A DNA stretch of 64,000 nucleotides from B30-G6 sp963701385 (GTDB taxonomy: Bacteria; Desulfobacterota; Desulfobacteria; Desulfobacterales; B30-G6): assembly GCA_963701385.1 (NCBI GenBank), contig CAVOZW010000017.1:124001-188000 (forward strand), given 5' to 3'. This document shows positions 51,998 through 60,424 of this stretch, piece after piece (within the stretch, counting starts at the first letter, position 1; every line of letters begins with the position of its first letter). Under the pieces are notes generated by a model. It had not been told where the DNA came from. It made no database searches and was given only the letters and a program-made list of their open reading frames with translations. A program made the translations under genes and the position numbers.

Positions 51998-52228
51998 TCA
52001 GCCAATCCAAGATTTGATTTCATCTGGTTTAGGGATTTTTCCCACGCTTTTCACCTCGCCGTCCACCACCACGGCCGGTGTACCGAACACACCGTAGCCG
52101 GCGATTTCCATGATATCGGTGACCTTTTCCACCGTGGCGGTAATACCCATTTCTTGTACCACCGCTCTGATGATTTTCTCCGTCTGCTGACACTTGGGGC
52201 ACCCCGGCCCCAACACTTTTATATCCAT
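51998..52228 (-). CDS. Thioredoxin-like redox protein (CxxC)
   Basis: This 76-residue protein has the glutaredoxin/thioredoxin fold motif GPGCPKCQQTEK with catalytic CxxC (Cys 10 and 13) and cis-Pro segment GTPAVVVDGEVK. It resembles small redox-active disulfide proteins that sit next to arsenic or permease genes. It may reduce arsenate-handling partners or the permease. It lies between acr3 and the permease. Confidence 0.85.
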   Translation of the reverse strand: MDIKVLGPGCPKCQQTEKIIRAVVQEMGITATVEKVTDIMEIAGYGVFGTPAVVVDGEVKSVGKIPKPDEIKSWIG

Positions 52229-52318
52229 CTTTTTTTTCCTTTAGGCGTTTTCTTTACGTCCATTCCGTATTTCTCACAAATAGAAGATTAAGTTGATAGC
52301 CAAACGTTTCGTGCGTCA

Positions 52319-52401
52319 GATCGGCTTTGGCGCTAGGCATTTCAGCCTGAAGTCGTCGTCTACTGCTGCGAAGGCTGAATAACGCAGCGCCAGAGCCGAT
52401 C
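52319..52401 (-). terminator. Long hairpin at the permease stop codon
   Basis: GATCGGCTTTGGCGCT (52319-52334) pairs with AGCGCCAGAGCCGATC (52386-52401) with one mismatch, and an inner TTCAGCC/GGCTGAA adds seven pairs. The arms start at the permease stop, so it could be a terminator or mRNA-stabilising stem ahead of the thioredoxin-acr3 part. Confidence 0.6.
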
Positions 52402-53728
52402 AGGCAACTAAACTCCCGAAAATGAGGCCGCTGAGCGTCGCCATCACCACCACCAGGCTCACGAACACCACTGTTTTACCTGTCCCGATCACACTGCGGA
52501 TGACCAGCATGTTGGGAAGACTCAAAGCCGGCCCTGCCAGCAGCAAGGCCAGGGCCGGGCCCTTGCCCATACCGGCGCCGATCAGGCCTTGAAGGATCGG
52601 CACCTCGGTCAAGGTGGCAAAATACATGAAGGCACCCACCACGGATGCAAACAGGTTGGCCCCCAATGAATTGCCCCCCACCAGGCTGCTGACCCACTCA
52701 GAGGGGATCAAGCCTTCCGATCCGGGACGCCCCAATAAAAATCCGGCCGCCAGAACACCGGCCAGCAGAAGGGGCGCAATCTGTTTGGCAAAATCCCAGG
52801 ACGATAAAAACCATGTTTCGGTTTCACCGCGTGTGGTGGTCAGAAGCATGACAAAAGCGATGATACCCGCGGAAAACGCCATGAGCGGTTTGTCTGGAAA
52901 AGCCAGTGCCAGGATCAGTATGACGATCCCGGCCACGACAACTTTAACTGTTTTGACCCCCATCCAGCGAACCATCATAGCACCCAGAACGGCTGCAAAA
53001 ATACCGCTGAGCCACCATTTCACAGCGTAAACGGTATTCCAAAAACCACCTGCCGCTTCGGGTCTGCCCCAGGTGGCGAATATCAAAAACAGCACCATTG
53101 CACCAAAAAAAAGCGTATTCTGCCAGAGGGGGCGTTGTACTTCCGGGTCCGGCAAATGCATGGCGGCCTCGGCTTTGGCTTTTTCCTCCTTCCGATATAT
53201 GCGGTCCATGAACAGCCCGATCACGATACTGAACAAAATGGCGCCGACGGCACGCGCCAGACCGATTTCCGGCCCCAAAATACGCGCGGTCAGAATGACG
53301 GCCAGGACATTGACAGCCGGCCCGGAGTATAGAAATGCAATCGCCGGCCCCAGGCCTGCGCCGCGCTTCCATATCCCTGCGAAAAGCGGCAGCACGGTGC
53401 AGGAACAGACTGCCAGGATAGAACCCGAAACACTGGCAACCCCATATGAGAGTGCCTTGTGCGCACCGGCACCCAGATATTTCATCACCGCTGCCTGGGA
53501 AACAAACACGGCGATGGCGCCGGCAATGAAAAAAGCCGGCACCAGGCACAGCAGGACATGCTCACGGGCATACCACCTGACCAAGGCCAAGGCCTCATGA
53601 ATAGAATTCGAAAAACGGGGCGTGTCCAGGGGCAGAAAAAAGAAGACCAGGAAAGCACCTGTTATCAGGGCCAATGGCTTCCAAATAGATTTCCAGTCCA
53701 CCAGGCTGGGTTCGGCTTCATGTTTCAT
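52400..53728 (-). CDS. Permease (DUF318/ArsP-like) of the arsenic operon
   Basis: The protein is about 442 residues from ATG 53728 (GGAAA 7 bases upstream) with ten or so hydrophobic segments. The family pattern includes the SVSGSILAVCSCTVLPLFAG motif with the conserved Cys pair, then GPAVNVLAVILTARILG. Members such as ArsP export trivalent organoarsenicals, others act on metals or are linked to thioredoxin-like proteins. The neighbouring thioredoxin-like gene and arsR support the arsenic link. Confidence 0.85.
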   Translation of the reverse strand: MKHEAEPSLVDWKSIWKPLALITGAFLVFFFLPLDTPRFSNSIHEALALVRWYAREHVLLCLVPAFFIAGAIAVFVSQAAVMKYLGAGAHKALSYGVASVSGSILAVCSCTVLPLFAGIWKRGAGLGPAIAFLYSGPAVNVLAVILTARILGPEIGLARAVGAILFSIVIGLFMDRIYRKEEKAKAEAAMHLPDPEVQRPLWQNTLFFGAMVLFLIFATWGRPEAAGGFWNTVYAVKWWLSGIFAAVLGAMMVRWMGVKTVKVVVAGIVILILALAFPDKPLMAFSAGIIAFVMLLTTTRGETETWFLSSWDFAKQIAPLLLAGVLAAGFLLGRPGSEGLIPSEWVSSLVGGNSLGANLFASVVGAFMYFATLTEVPILQGLIGAGMGKGPALALLLAGPALSLPNMLVIRSVIGTGKTVVFVSLVVVMATLSGLIFGSLVA

Positions 53729-53881
53729 GTCTGTTTCCACGTGCAAACTCTCATCGAGACCCCCATTGCCGGGTGCCCCTCATTCCAGTACGCCTTTTTC
53801 CATTCTATATGAAAGCAAGTATTGTTTACATATCGCGATATGGCTATACAGTGTCATCCCAAACCCGATTGCACGAATCCA

Positions 53882-54229
53882 TCAGTCTCGACCCAATATC
53901 GCGCAGCGGTCAATCCGGACAATTTTTTGCATGAGAAGCGATATGTCAGGTTCGTCATTGAGCCAGTGGCGCAAATTGCCGAGCAGATTCGAGGCAAAAG
54001 GGCTTTGGCCGCCATCCGCCAGGTGGTAATTTACCCACAGACCTTCCTTTTTAGACATCACCAGACCTGCATCTTCCAATATTTTAAGATGCTTGCTGGC
54101 CGTTGATTGTGCCGTTCCCAAGGCCGTCTGGATTTCACATACGCACATGATCTTCTTTCCCAGCATTTTGAGAATCTTGACCCGTGTGGGATCGGACGCC
54201 GCCTTCATGACCTTTAAAAACTCGTTCAT
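53882..54229 (-). CDS. arsR: ArsR-family arsenic-responsive repressor
   Basis: This 115-residue winged-helix protein has the metalloid-binding Cys pair in IMCVCEIQTALG, the ArsR type 1 site (ELCVCDL in E. coli), at about residues 29-31, then QSTASKHLKILEDAGLV as recognition helix. It represses the operon until As(III) binds. It starts 28 bp downstream of a consensus-like sigma-70 -10 box. Confidence 0.93.
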   Translation of the reverse strand: MNEFLKVMKAASDPTRVKILKMLGKKIMCVCEIQTALGTAQSTASKHLKILEDAGLVMSKKEGLWVNYHLADGGQSPFASNLLGNLRHWLNDEPDISLLMQKIVRIDRCAILGRD

Positions 54230-54256
54230 CTGTTGCCTCCATATCGTTTTTTGAGG

Positions 54257-54285
54257 AATATAGTCTTCAAGAAGCCGTCTGTCAA
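54257..54285 (-). promoter_or_regulatory. Sigma-70 promoter of the arsenic operon
   Basis: On the minus strand TTGACA (54285-54280) and TATATT (54262-54257) are separated by 17 bases, close to consensus. The ATG of arsR is 28 bp downstream, and an ArsR operator is expected to overlap this segment. Confidence 0.75.
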
Positions 54286-54384
54286 GAAAAGAGTTATGAC
54301 CGTGCGGGAAATGATGTGAAGTGCATTCTCTTGGGGGTGCTGGCTCACTCTCAGGTGGGAAGCGTGAGGGAAACAGTGGTGCCT

Positions 54385-55677
54385 TTAGCCGGGTGTGCTG
54401 CGAATGTCGATGTTGCCGCCATGGGCTTCGATGATGGTTTTACACAGGCTGAGCCCCAACCCATATCCGCCGGTATTACGGGATCGCGATTTGTCGGCCC
54501 GGTAAAAGGGTTCCCAGATATAGGTCAAAACGTCCGGATCGATTCCAATGCCGGTGTCCTCGATCTCGATAACGAGCCAACTGTCCGTTTTATCGACGGA
54601 GATTCGAATGGCCTGGCTCTCTTTTCGAGAGTATTTGACGGCGTTCTCCAGAACGTTCTTTAAAACAATTTTGATCTGTTCGGGATCCACCATGCATAAG
54701 ATTGAAGATCCTGTGCCTTTGACCGTAACACCGGGTGGTGATTGTTGATAGCTTGCAAGCACATCGTTGATGAGTTTTGTAAGATCTGTTTCCTGAAGCT
54801 TGAGGCTGCTGTGGGCGTGGTGCAAGCGTGCGGTTTCCAGGATATGGGTTATCATCTGCTCCATTTCTTTAATATCGGATCGCATCAAATTTCTGGTCTG
54901 GCCCTCTTTTACGAACTCAAGGGCCACTTTCATACGTGTCAAGGGAGAACGCAGCTCGTGACTGACATCCCGCAACAGTTGTTCTTTGGCAGTCAGCATC
55001 TCATGAAGGCGTTGGCTCATGGTGTTAAAAGCCTGCGACAACTGGCCCAATTCATCCGATTTTGTAACCGGCACCCGATGTTTCAAATTGCCCTTGCTCA
55101 CCTCCTTGACACCGGTATCCAGCAACCGGATGGGTCGCAAAATTCTTCGTATCGACAGATAGGCACCCAGTAAAATCAGTGCGGTCGATAAAACGATGAA
55201 TCCATGAATCCATTTTAAGGCCGGGTTCCTTTCGTATTCACCCGACAGTTCAAAAAGATAGGTACCTGTGTCATGGCGGTATTCAACATAGAAACGGCCA
55301 TGGGACATTCCCCCACGAAGGTTCGGTTGGTTGCGCCAGGTTCGAAAATGGATCCTGTGGCGATCCATTGGATGGGGAGATGTGGACCAAGCGGTGTCAG
55401 CGCCTTGAAAGTGAATTTGCAGCGCGGTCTGACGTGCCACCTCACGCGCGCGTTCATAACTGGGCGGTGTTCCCAGATCCTGAATGACATAATTGAGATA
55501 TTGATGGATATTGCGGTGAAAAGGCCGCCCGGCCATGGCCCGGTAGGCCCAGAAAAAACCCCACAACGCCACATTGATGCCGATACCGACAAGCAAAATG
55601 ATCGCGATCATTTTGATAAAGACGGAGTTGAATAGTTTGCTGAACCAAGGAAAGTGCATGTCAGGAATGTGTCCCAC
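54385..55677 (-). CDS. CpxA-like sensor histidine kinase
   Basis: This protein has up to 430 residues (GTG 55677 or ATG 55659). It has TM1 (about 22-40), a periplasmic loop of about 115 residues, TM2 (about 158-176), HAMP (about 177-230), HisKA with RDVSHELRSPLTRMKVALEF (His near 241) and HATPase_c (NVLENAVKYS, EDTGIGIDP, GYGLGLSLCKTI). It resembles CpxA/RstB envelope-stress sensors. It lies 85 bp after the response regulator, in the same direction, downstream of a Spy-like lipoprotein gene. Confidence 0.93.
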   Translation of the reverse strand: MGHIPDMHFPWFSKLFNSVFIKMIAIILLVGIGINVALWGFFWAYRAMAGRPFHRNIHQYLNYVIQDLGTPPSYERAREVARQTALQIHFQGADTAWSTSPHPMDRHRIHFRTWRNQPNLRGGMSHGRFYVEYRHDTGTYLFELSGEYERNPALKWIHGFIVLSTALILLGAYLSIRRILRPIRLLDTGVKEVSKGNLKHRVPVTKSDELGQLSQAFNTMSQRLHEMLTAKEQLLRDVSHELRSPLTRMKVALEFVKEGQTRNLMRSDIKEMEQMITHILETARLHHAHSSLKLQETDLTKLINDVLASYQQSPPGVTVKGTGSSILCMVDPEQIKIVLKNVLENAVKYSRKESQAIRISVDKTDSWLVIEIEDTGIGIDPDVLTYIWEPFYRADKSRSRNTGGYGLGLSLCKTIIEAHGGNIDIRSTPG

Positions 55678-55762
55678 AATTGAGTGTCGGTGGTCTTAGG
55701 CACTGAGCGATAAGCTGTAAGTAGACCAAGCGTTTTCAGTCTAAATGCTCAGCGCTTAGCGC

Positions 55763-56452
55763 TCATGGCGCATCCTTGCCGATAAACACATAGCCGGCGC
55801 CCCACACGGTTTTGATATAGACCGGGTCCCTGGGGTCGTCCTTCAATTTCTGCCGCAGGCGGCTCATGGTGATGTCCACCGAACGATTGAATGCCTCTGA
55901 ATCCATGCCTCTCAGTTCCTGCAATATCTGATCTCTGTCGAGCACTTTGCCTGCGTTTTTCGCCAGCAGCACCAGGGCCGTGAACTCATTGGTGGTCAAA
56001 TCCAGAGATTCATTGTTCAGGTGGGCCCTGCGCCTGGCAAAATCGATCTCCAGCGCACCGAACGATTGCGGGCGGCTCTCATCCATACCGCTTGTTCTGC
56101 GTATCACCGAGTGAATGCGGGCCACCAGCTCCCGGGGTTCAAAGGGTTTGGAAAGGTAGTCATCGGCCCCCAGTTCAAGCCCGACAACCTTGTCGGTGGT
56201 TTCCCCCCTGGCAGTCAGCATGATGATGGGCACGCTATGGGTTTCGCGAATGGTCTTGCACAGCTGGAAGCCATCCATTTCCGGCAGCATGACATCCAGA
56301 ATGATGAGGTCAGGCCGTTGTTTTTTCAAGCATTTTAGACCTGTTGCCGGATGTGTCGCCGTCATGACCTCGAATCCGAACTCTCCCAAAAACTGTTCCA
56401 GAAGCTGATTCAGTTTCTTATCATCGTCAATAATGAGAATCTTCCGCTGCAT
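55763..56452 (-). CDS. CpxR/OmpR-type response regulator
   Basis: This 229-residue protein has an N-terminal receiver (IIDDDKKL, Asp in IILDVMLPE, Lys in YLSKPFEP) and a winged-helix trans_reg_c domain (LNNESLDLTTNEFTALVLL, RSVDITMSRLRQKLKDDP). It is most similar in pattern to CpxR/RstA. It probably binds the GTAACA array upstream of the Spy-like gene. It follows that gene by 127 bp. Confidence 0.95.
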   Translation of the reverse strand: MQRKILIIDDDKKLNQLLEQFLGEFGFEVMTATHPATGLKCLKKQRPDLIILDVMLPEMDGFQLCKTIRETHSVPIIMLTARGETTDKVVGLELGADDYLSKPFEPRELVARIHSVIRRTSGMDESRPQSFGALEIDFARRRAHLNNESLDLTTNEFTALVLLAKNAGKVLDRDQILQELRGMDSEAFNRSVDITMSRLRQKLKDDPRDPVYIKTVWGAGYVFIGKDAP

Positions 56453-56579
56453 GACAGGCTTTCGTTGGCTGGTTCATGGTTGTGTTGGATCCAGACAAAT
56501 GCGCTGCTCGGCAAGAAAGGCCTCTGCTTTGCCGAGCAGCCACATTTCATTCTTCTCAAGATATCATTGCCTGTTCCAA

Positions 56580-57026
56580 CTATTCTGTCCATTCCCGGCG
56601 ATGATTTTTCTCAAACTTCTCGAGTTTGTTGACCAGCTTGGTGCGTTGATCAGGTGACAAGGTCGCATGCAAGTCCGCCACCCGATTCACGATCATATCA
56701 ACCACTTCATCCATCCCGTCCCGGTGCTCGGCTATTAGTGCGTTGACCCGCACCCGGTCGATGGCTTCACCGGCCAATTGGGCCTTGATCTCGTCATGCA
56801 TTCGCTGTTTTTCAGAATGCATGCCCTTGACCTTGGCCATGATTTCATCCTTGTAAGCATTGGCCATGGCCTGCTGGTCTTCATTCAGGTCCAGGGCTTC
56901 GGCCATATAGTCCATCATAAAAGCAGCGCCTCTGTCGTGCCCCCTGTGATGGCATCCCACGAATAATGCCGAGCCCAATCCCATAACGGCTACCAGTGCG
57001 ACGAGTGTCAATGGTCTAATCATCAT
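56580..57026 (-). CDS. Spy/CpxP-like periplasmic lipoprotein
   Basis: This 148-residue protein has GGGGGGA before ATG 57026. It has a signal sequence with lipobox LFVGC (Cys 25), so it is probably lipidated. The mature part has Spy-like motifs of the LTxxQ type (LDLNEDQQ near 46 and LSPDQRTK near 125) on amphipathic helices. Spy/CpxP family proteins are envelope chaperones that also feed back on CpxA. Gene order and the upstream boxes suggest Cpx-type autoregulation. Confidence 0.8.
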   Translation of the reverse strand: MMIRPLTLVALVAVMGLGSALFVGCHHRGHDRGAAFMMDYMAEALDLNEDQQAMANAYKDEIMAKVKGMHSEKQRMHDEIKAQLAGEAIDRVRVNALIAEHRDGMDEVVDMIVNRVADLHATLSPDQRTKLVNKLEKFEKNHRREWTE

Positions 57027-57143
57027 TCCCCCCTTTTACCTTTTCTGGTTTGTGTTGCCATTTGCAGCGGCATTGTCGAGTCCAGCGTGCCGCTTGGTTA
57101 AGGGAAAGATAATCATATTTTGGAATAAATGCTTTTCTGTGTC

Positions 57144-57169
57144 GTAACAGTTTGTAACATGATGTAACA
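57144..57169. promoter_or_regulatory. Three GTAACA boxes at exact 10-bp spacing
   Basis: GTAACA occurs at 57144-57149, 57154-57159 and 57164-57169, each separated by four bases. One-turn tandem direct repeats are typical for OmpR-family regulators; CpxR boxes are GTAAA-N5-GTAAA. On the minus strand a TATGAT -10-like box (57112-57117) lies about 26 bp downstream, ahead of the Spy-like gene. Confidence 0.6.
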
Positions 57170-57186
57170 TGAATATCAGGGCTAAG

Positions 57187-57270
57187 ATTGAAGGATCTCG
57201 CAGCAAGCTGCGAGGAATGTTTTGCCGTGCGGCAGAACCCACGGGGAATGCGCTCGCTGTTGCGGTTCAG
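57187..57270. repeat. Dispersed palindromic repeat, copy 7 (composite)
   Basis: ATTGAAGGATCTCGCAGCAA leads through GCTGCGAGG to GTTTTGCCGTGCGGCAG and ends with GAATGCGCTCGCTGTTGCGG plus TTCAG. It contains both modules seen at 2429 and 2528 and is the longest copy here. Confidence 0.75.
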
Positions 57271-57293
57271 GTCTCAAGAGGGTTATGAAACCG

Positions 57294-57833
57294 CTACGAG
57301 CTAAGCTTAGGAAGTCTCACAACCAGTACCGGCGTGGGTGAACGGCGGATGACTCGCCTGGCGGTGCTCCCCATCACGACATCTGCCAGGGTTCCCCTGC
57401 CATGGGTCCCCATGACGATCAGGTCGCATTTTTTCTCTTTGGCAACCTTCAGAATCACCTCCACAGGATTTCCTTTTTCCACAATGACCTCGTCTTGCTT
57501 AACGGCAGCTTCATCAAGGTTTGACCTGGCCTTTTCACTGAATTTGTCGAGAATCTCCCGGACCACCTGTTGGTCCCTTCTTTTTCCGATCAGCGCGTCC
57601 TTGGCTTCCTTATAATGTGCCTCCTCCATGGCCTTCCATTTCTCTTCGCCGATATATCCGATGGCCTTGTGGCTTTCAACGATTGCCGGCATCTCCGGCA
57701 GAACATTCAGAAAGGTAATCTTGGCACCATATTGATTTGCCAGGCTGATGGCATATGAAAATGCGTGGTGTGCGCTTTCTGAAAGATCGGTTGCATACAG
57801 GATATTTTCAAATTTAATGGTTGGCAGTTCCAT
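57294..57833 (-). CDS. Universal stress protein (UspA family)
   Basis: This 179-residue protein has ATDLSESAHHAFSYAISLA at the N-terminus and the ATP-binding loop GTHGRGTLADVVMGSTARRV (the G-2X-G-9X-G-S/T motif). A central insert of about 40 residues enlarges the standard 140-residue domain. The physiological role is unknown; Usp proteins respond to stress or energy state. It is the second gene after a methyltransferase gene with a spacing of 21 bp. Confidence 0.92.
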   Translation of the reverse strand: MELPTIKFENILYATDLSESAHHAFSYAISLANQYGAKITFLNVLPEMPAIVESHKAIGYIGEEKWKAMEEAHYKEAKDALIGKRRDQQVVREILDKFSEKARSNLDEAAVKQDEVIVEKGNPVEVILKVAKEKKCDLIVMGTHGRGTLADVVMGSTARRVIRRSPTPVLVVRLPKLSS

Positions 57834-57854
57834 ACCTCCTCCTGTGGTTGAATG

Positions 57855-58853
57855 TTATGATTTCCTGCCGGAAAGAATGCCTGATTCGGTGGGGCCACGA
57901 TATGGAGACCGCCGAACATCGCTCAACCCGGCCTTGGTCATCATTTCCACAAGTTCCCGTTCCGTATAGGAGCGTCCTTCAGGGGTACCCAACAGCATGT
58001 TCATGGAAAACAGGGTTGCAAACAAAGGACCGTCTCTGCTGTCATCCAGAATAAAATCATGCAGCAACAACATGCCGCCGGGTGTCAACATCGCTGCAGC
58101 CTTTTGAATCATGTTCTGACAAACCGTCGGTCCCTCGCCGTGCAGCACATGCGACATCCACACCACGTCGTATTGGCCGTGCATCGGTTCCGTCACGTAA
58201 TCGCCGGCCACAAAAGAAATGCGATCGGCAAGTCCGAATTGGAATATGGTCTTCTCTGCAAAGGGCTGTGTGGTGGGCAGATCATAGACGACGGCTTTCA
58301 ACTTCGGGTTCTGCAGGCAGAAATGAATCGCATAGGTGCCGGGGCCGCCGCCCATATCCAGAAGATTTCGATACGCTGAAAGATCCAAGGTCTCTACCAG
58401 GTGGGGTGCCTGCAACATGGCGTTGTTGAACATCCCCATGATAAAGGCCTCGCGTACAGATTCATCGTTGAAGGATGAGCGGGTTCGAACCGGCTTGCCC
58501 GTGAGAACGGCATCGTCCATCCTGGACCAGGATTCCATTAGATGGCGGTGGTGCAATATCATAAAGCCCAGATAAGCTTTCGAATCTTTGCGGAGATACC
58601 GGCCGGCAGTATCGACGTTTAGAAACGTATCGACCTTCTTTTCCGCCAATCCCATGGCTGCGAGGGCGTTGAGCATACGTTCGACGGCATCGGCATCAGC
58701 GCCGATTTTCTCCGCTACCATTTTGCCGGTCATGGCATCATCACCGAGGGTTGTAAATAGATCCAGCTTTACGGCAGCATGCAGCAGGCATGTTTTCCAG
58801 TACTGGCCCGAAAGCCCCAATAGCGTTCCTGGATTCCAATTGGGTTTGTCCAT
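57855..58853 (-). CDS. SAM-dependent O-methyltransferase (HIOMT/acetylserotonin type)
   Basis: This 332-residue protein has an N-terminal dimerisation domain (KTCLLHAAVKLDLFTTLGD, winged-helix part) and a C-terminal class I SAM fold (LLDMGGGPGTYAIHFCLQNP near 170, VVYDLPTTQPFA, AGDYVTEPMHGQYDVVWMSH, MLLLHDFILDD). The His-rich active-site region typical of plant/bacterial O-methyltransferases is present (SHVLHGEG). Substrate unknown. Confidence 0.88.
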   Translation of the reverse strand: MDKPNWNPGTLLGLSGQYWKTCLLHAAVKLDLFTTLGDDAMTGKMVAEKIGADADAVERMLNALAAMGLAEKKVDTFLNVDTAGRYLRKDSKAYLGFMILHHRHLMESWSRMDDAVLTGKPVRTRSSFNDESVREAFIMGMFNNAMLQAPHLVETLDLSAYRNLLDMGGGPGTYAIHFCLQNPKLKAVVYDLPTTQPFAEKTIFQFGLADRISFVAGDYVTEPMHGQYDVVWMSHVLHGEGPTVCQNMIQKAAAMLTPGGMLLLHDFILDDSRDGPLFATLFSMNMLLGTPEGRSYTERELVEMMTKAGLSDVRRSPYRGPTESGILSGRKS

Positions 58854-59017
58854 CTTGCCCCCCTGGGTTTGATAAGTTGAATTGGCAGAATCTTATTCTT
58901 GTACTGGAATATGAGATTTCTGGCAAGCTCATAAGAAAAATAAGCAAGGCACCCCCGAGAAAGAAGATAGCGGAATGACAAAGAGCCACATGTCCATACC
59001 AAGAAATCAACAAATGA

Positions 59018-59302
59018 AAGAGCGTCCCTGATTTTATTTACGGCGCCATCTGCGCCAGCCCGGCAATCGTTCTGGAACACCACGGACTGCTGCAAGGACG
59101 CCAGGCCACCTGCCACCCGGCATATAGAGACCAACTGGCAAATAAAGACCGGGTGGCCTCCAGCGTGGTGGTGGACGGTAACTGCATTACCAGCCAGGGT
59201 GCCGGAACGGCGATAGAATTTTCTCTTGCCCTGGTAGAACAGCTTTTCGGCAAGGAAAAGCGCGAAGCGGTGGCGATGGCTATGGCTCTTCCGAAACCTT
59301 AA
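59018..59302 (+). pseudogene. C-terminal fragment of a DJ-1/PfpI family protein
   Basis: An open frame gives YGAICASPAIVLEHHGLLQG, then VVVDGNCITSQGAGTAIEFS and LVEQLFGKEKREAVAMAMAL. These are the nucleophile elbow (Cys in ICASPA) and C-terminal half of DJ-1/ThiJ-like proteins. The N-terminal half is missing and the frame begins after a stop at 59015-59017. It overlaps the 3' end of the convergent oxidoreductase gene, so it is a relic rather than a working gene. Confidence 0.8.
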
Positions 59303-60299
59303 TGATAAGCTTGCCCTTATTGGAGCCGTCGAAAAGCATGTTGACGGCCTGGGGCGCTTTTTTCAGATCATCCACTAGGTGAACGCGATACTGAAGTTTG
59401 CCCTGTCTCAACCATTGTCCCAAATCCGCCACAGCCTCCTGAATTCGATCCAGGTAATCACCGAAGATGAACCCCTGAACCCGGACGCGCTGGGTAAGAA
59501 TATTGCGGAAATAATAAGGCCCCGGCACGGGTTCTTCAGCGTTGTACTGGGATATCAGGCCACAGATAACAATGCGCGCCTTGACATTGATCAGGGTCAG
59601 CACACTGTCCAGTATAGCGCCCCCGACATTGTCAAAGTAAACATCGATTCCCTGGGGGCAATGGGCCCTTAGCTGGCCCCTGACATGCTCTGTTTTGTAG
59701 TTGATGGCGGCATCGAAACCGAGCGTTTCCTTGATCCAGCGACACTTTTCGTCGGAGCCGCAAATACCCACCACACGGCAGCCTTTGATTTTACCGATCT
59801 GACCGACGATGGACCCCACGGCCCCCGCCGCCGCCGATACCACCAAGGTATCACCGGCCTTGGGTCTGCCGACATCCAAAAGCCCGAAATAAGCCGTCGG
59901 ACCGACCATGCTCAGTAATCCCAGGTAGGCTGTCAGATCAGAAACCCCATCCTTGGGCAGGCGTGTCAACCCAGAACCATCCGAAAGCGCATAAGCCTGC
60001 CAGCCCAGTAAGCCCTGGACCAGGTCCCCGACCTTGAATCGGGTATGGTTGGACTGCTCCACAACCCCGAGGGCGAGGCCCCTCACAACCTCGCCAAGGG
60101 CCACGGGCGGCATGTAAGACTTGACATCATTAACCCAACCCCGAACGGCAGGATCCAGAGACAAGTATATGATACGCACCAGAAGCTCTCCGTCATCCGG
60201 AACCGGTAAGGCTTCTTCATGCCACGCAAAGTCGGATTCTTTGAAGAGTCCTTCGGGTCGGGACGCCAGACGCCATTGTCGATTCATTGCCATCGTCAT
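59280..60299 (-). CDS. NADP-dependent MDR oxidoreductase (CurA/leukotriene-B4 dehydrogenase type)
   Basis: This 339-residue protein starts at ATG 60299 (AGGAGG 6 bases upstream). It is a zinc-independent medium-chain reductase with DEWD-less N-terminus and Rossmann domain VVSAAAGAVGSIVGQIGKIKG, NVGGAILDSVLTLINVKARIV. It resembles the prostaglandin/alkenal reductase group that uses NADPH on enones or quinones. No metal-binding Cys of alcohol dehydrogenases is present. Substrate unknown. Confidence 0.88.
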   Translation of the reverse strand: MTMAMNRQWRLASRPEGLFKESDFAWHEEALPVPDDGELLVRIIYLSLDPAVRGWVNDVKSYMPPVALGEVVRGLALGVVEQSNHTRFKVGDLVQGLLGWQAYALSDGSGLTRLPKDGVSDLTAYLGLLSMVGPTAYFGLLDVGRPKAGDTLVVSAAAGAVGSIVGQIGKIKGCRVVGICGSDEKCRWIKETLGFDAAINYKTEHVRGQLRAHCPQGIDVYFDNVGGAILDSVLTLINVKARIVICGLISQYNAEEPVPGPYYFRNILTQRVRVQGFIFGDYLDRIQEAVADLGQWLRQGKLQYRVHLVDDLKKAPQAVNMLFDGSNKGKLIIKVSEEP

Positions 60300-60424
60300 G
60301 CTGTTCCTCCTACGATAATGTTTGTAAAACCAACAGGTTTGATATTGTTTCGGCAAACGGCACCGAAACGCGAAAAGCTTTACCCCATTAGCCAATAGGC
60401 ATCATTCCCATACGGGTGAAGCGG

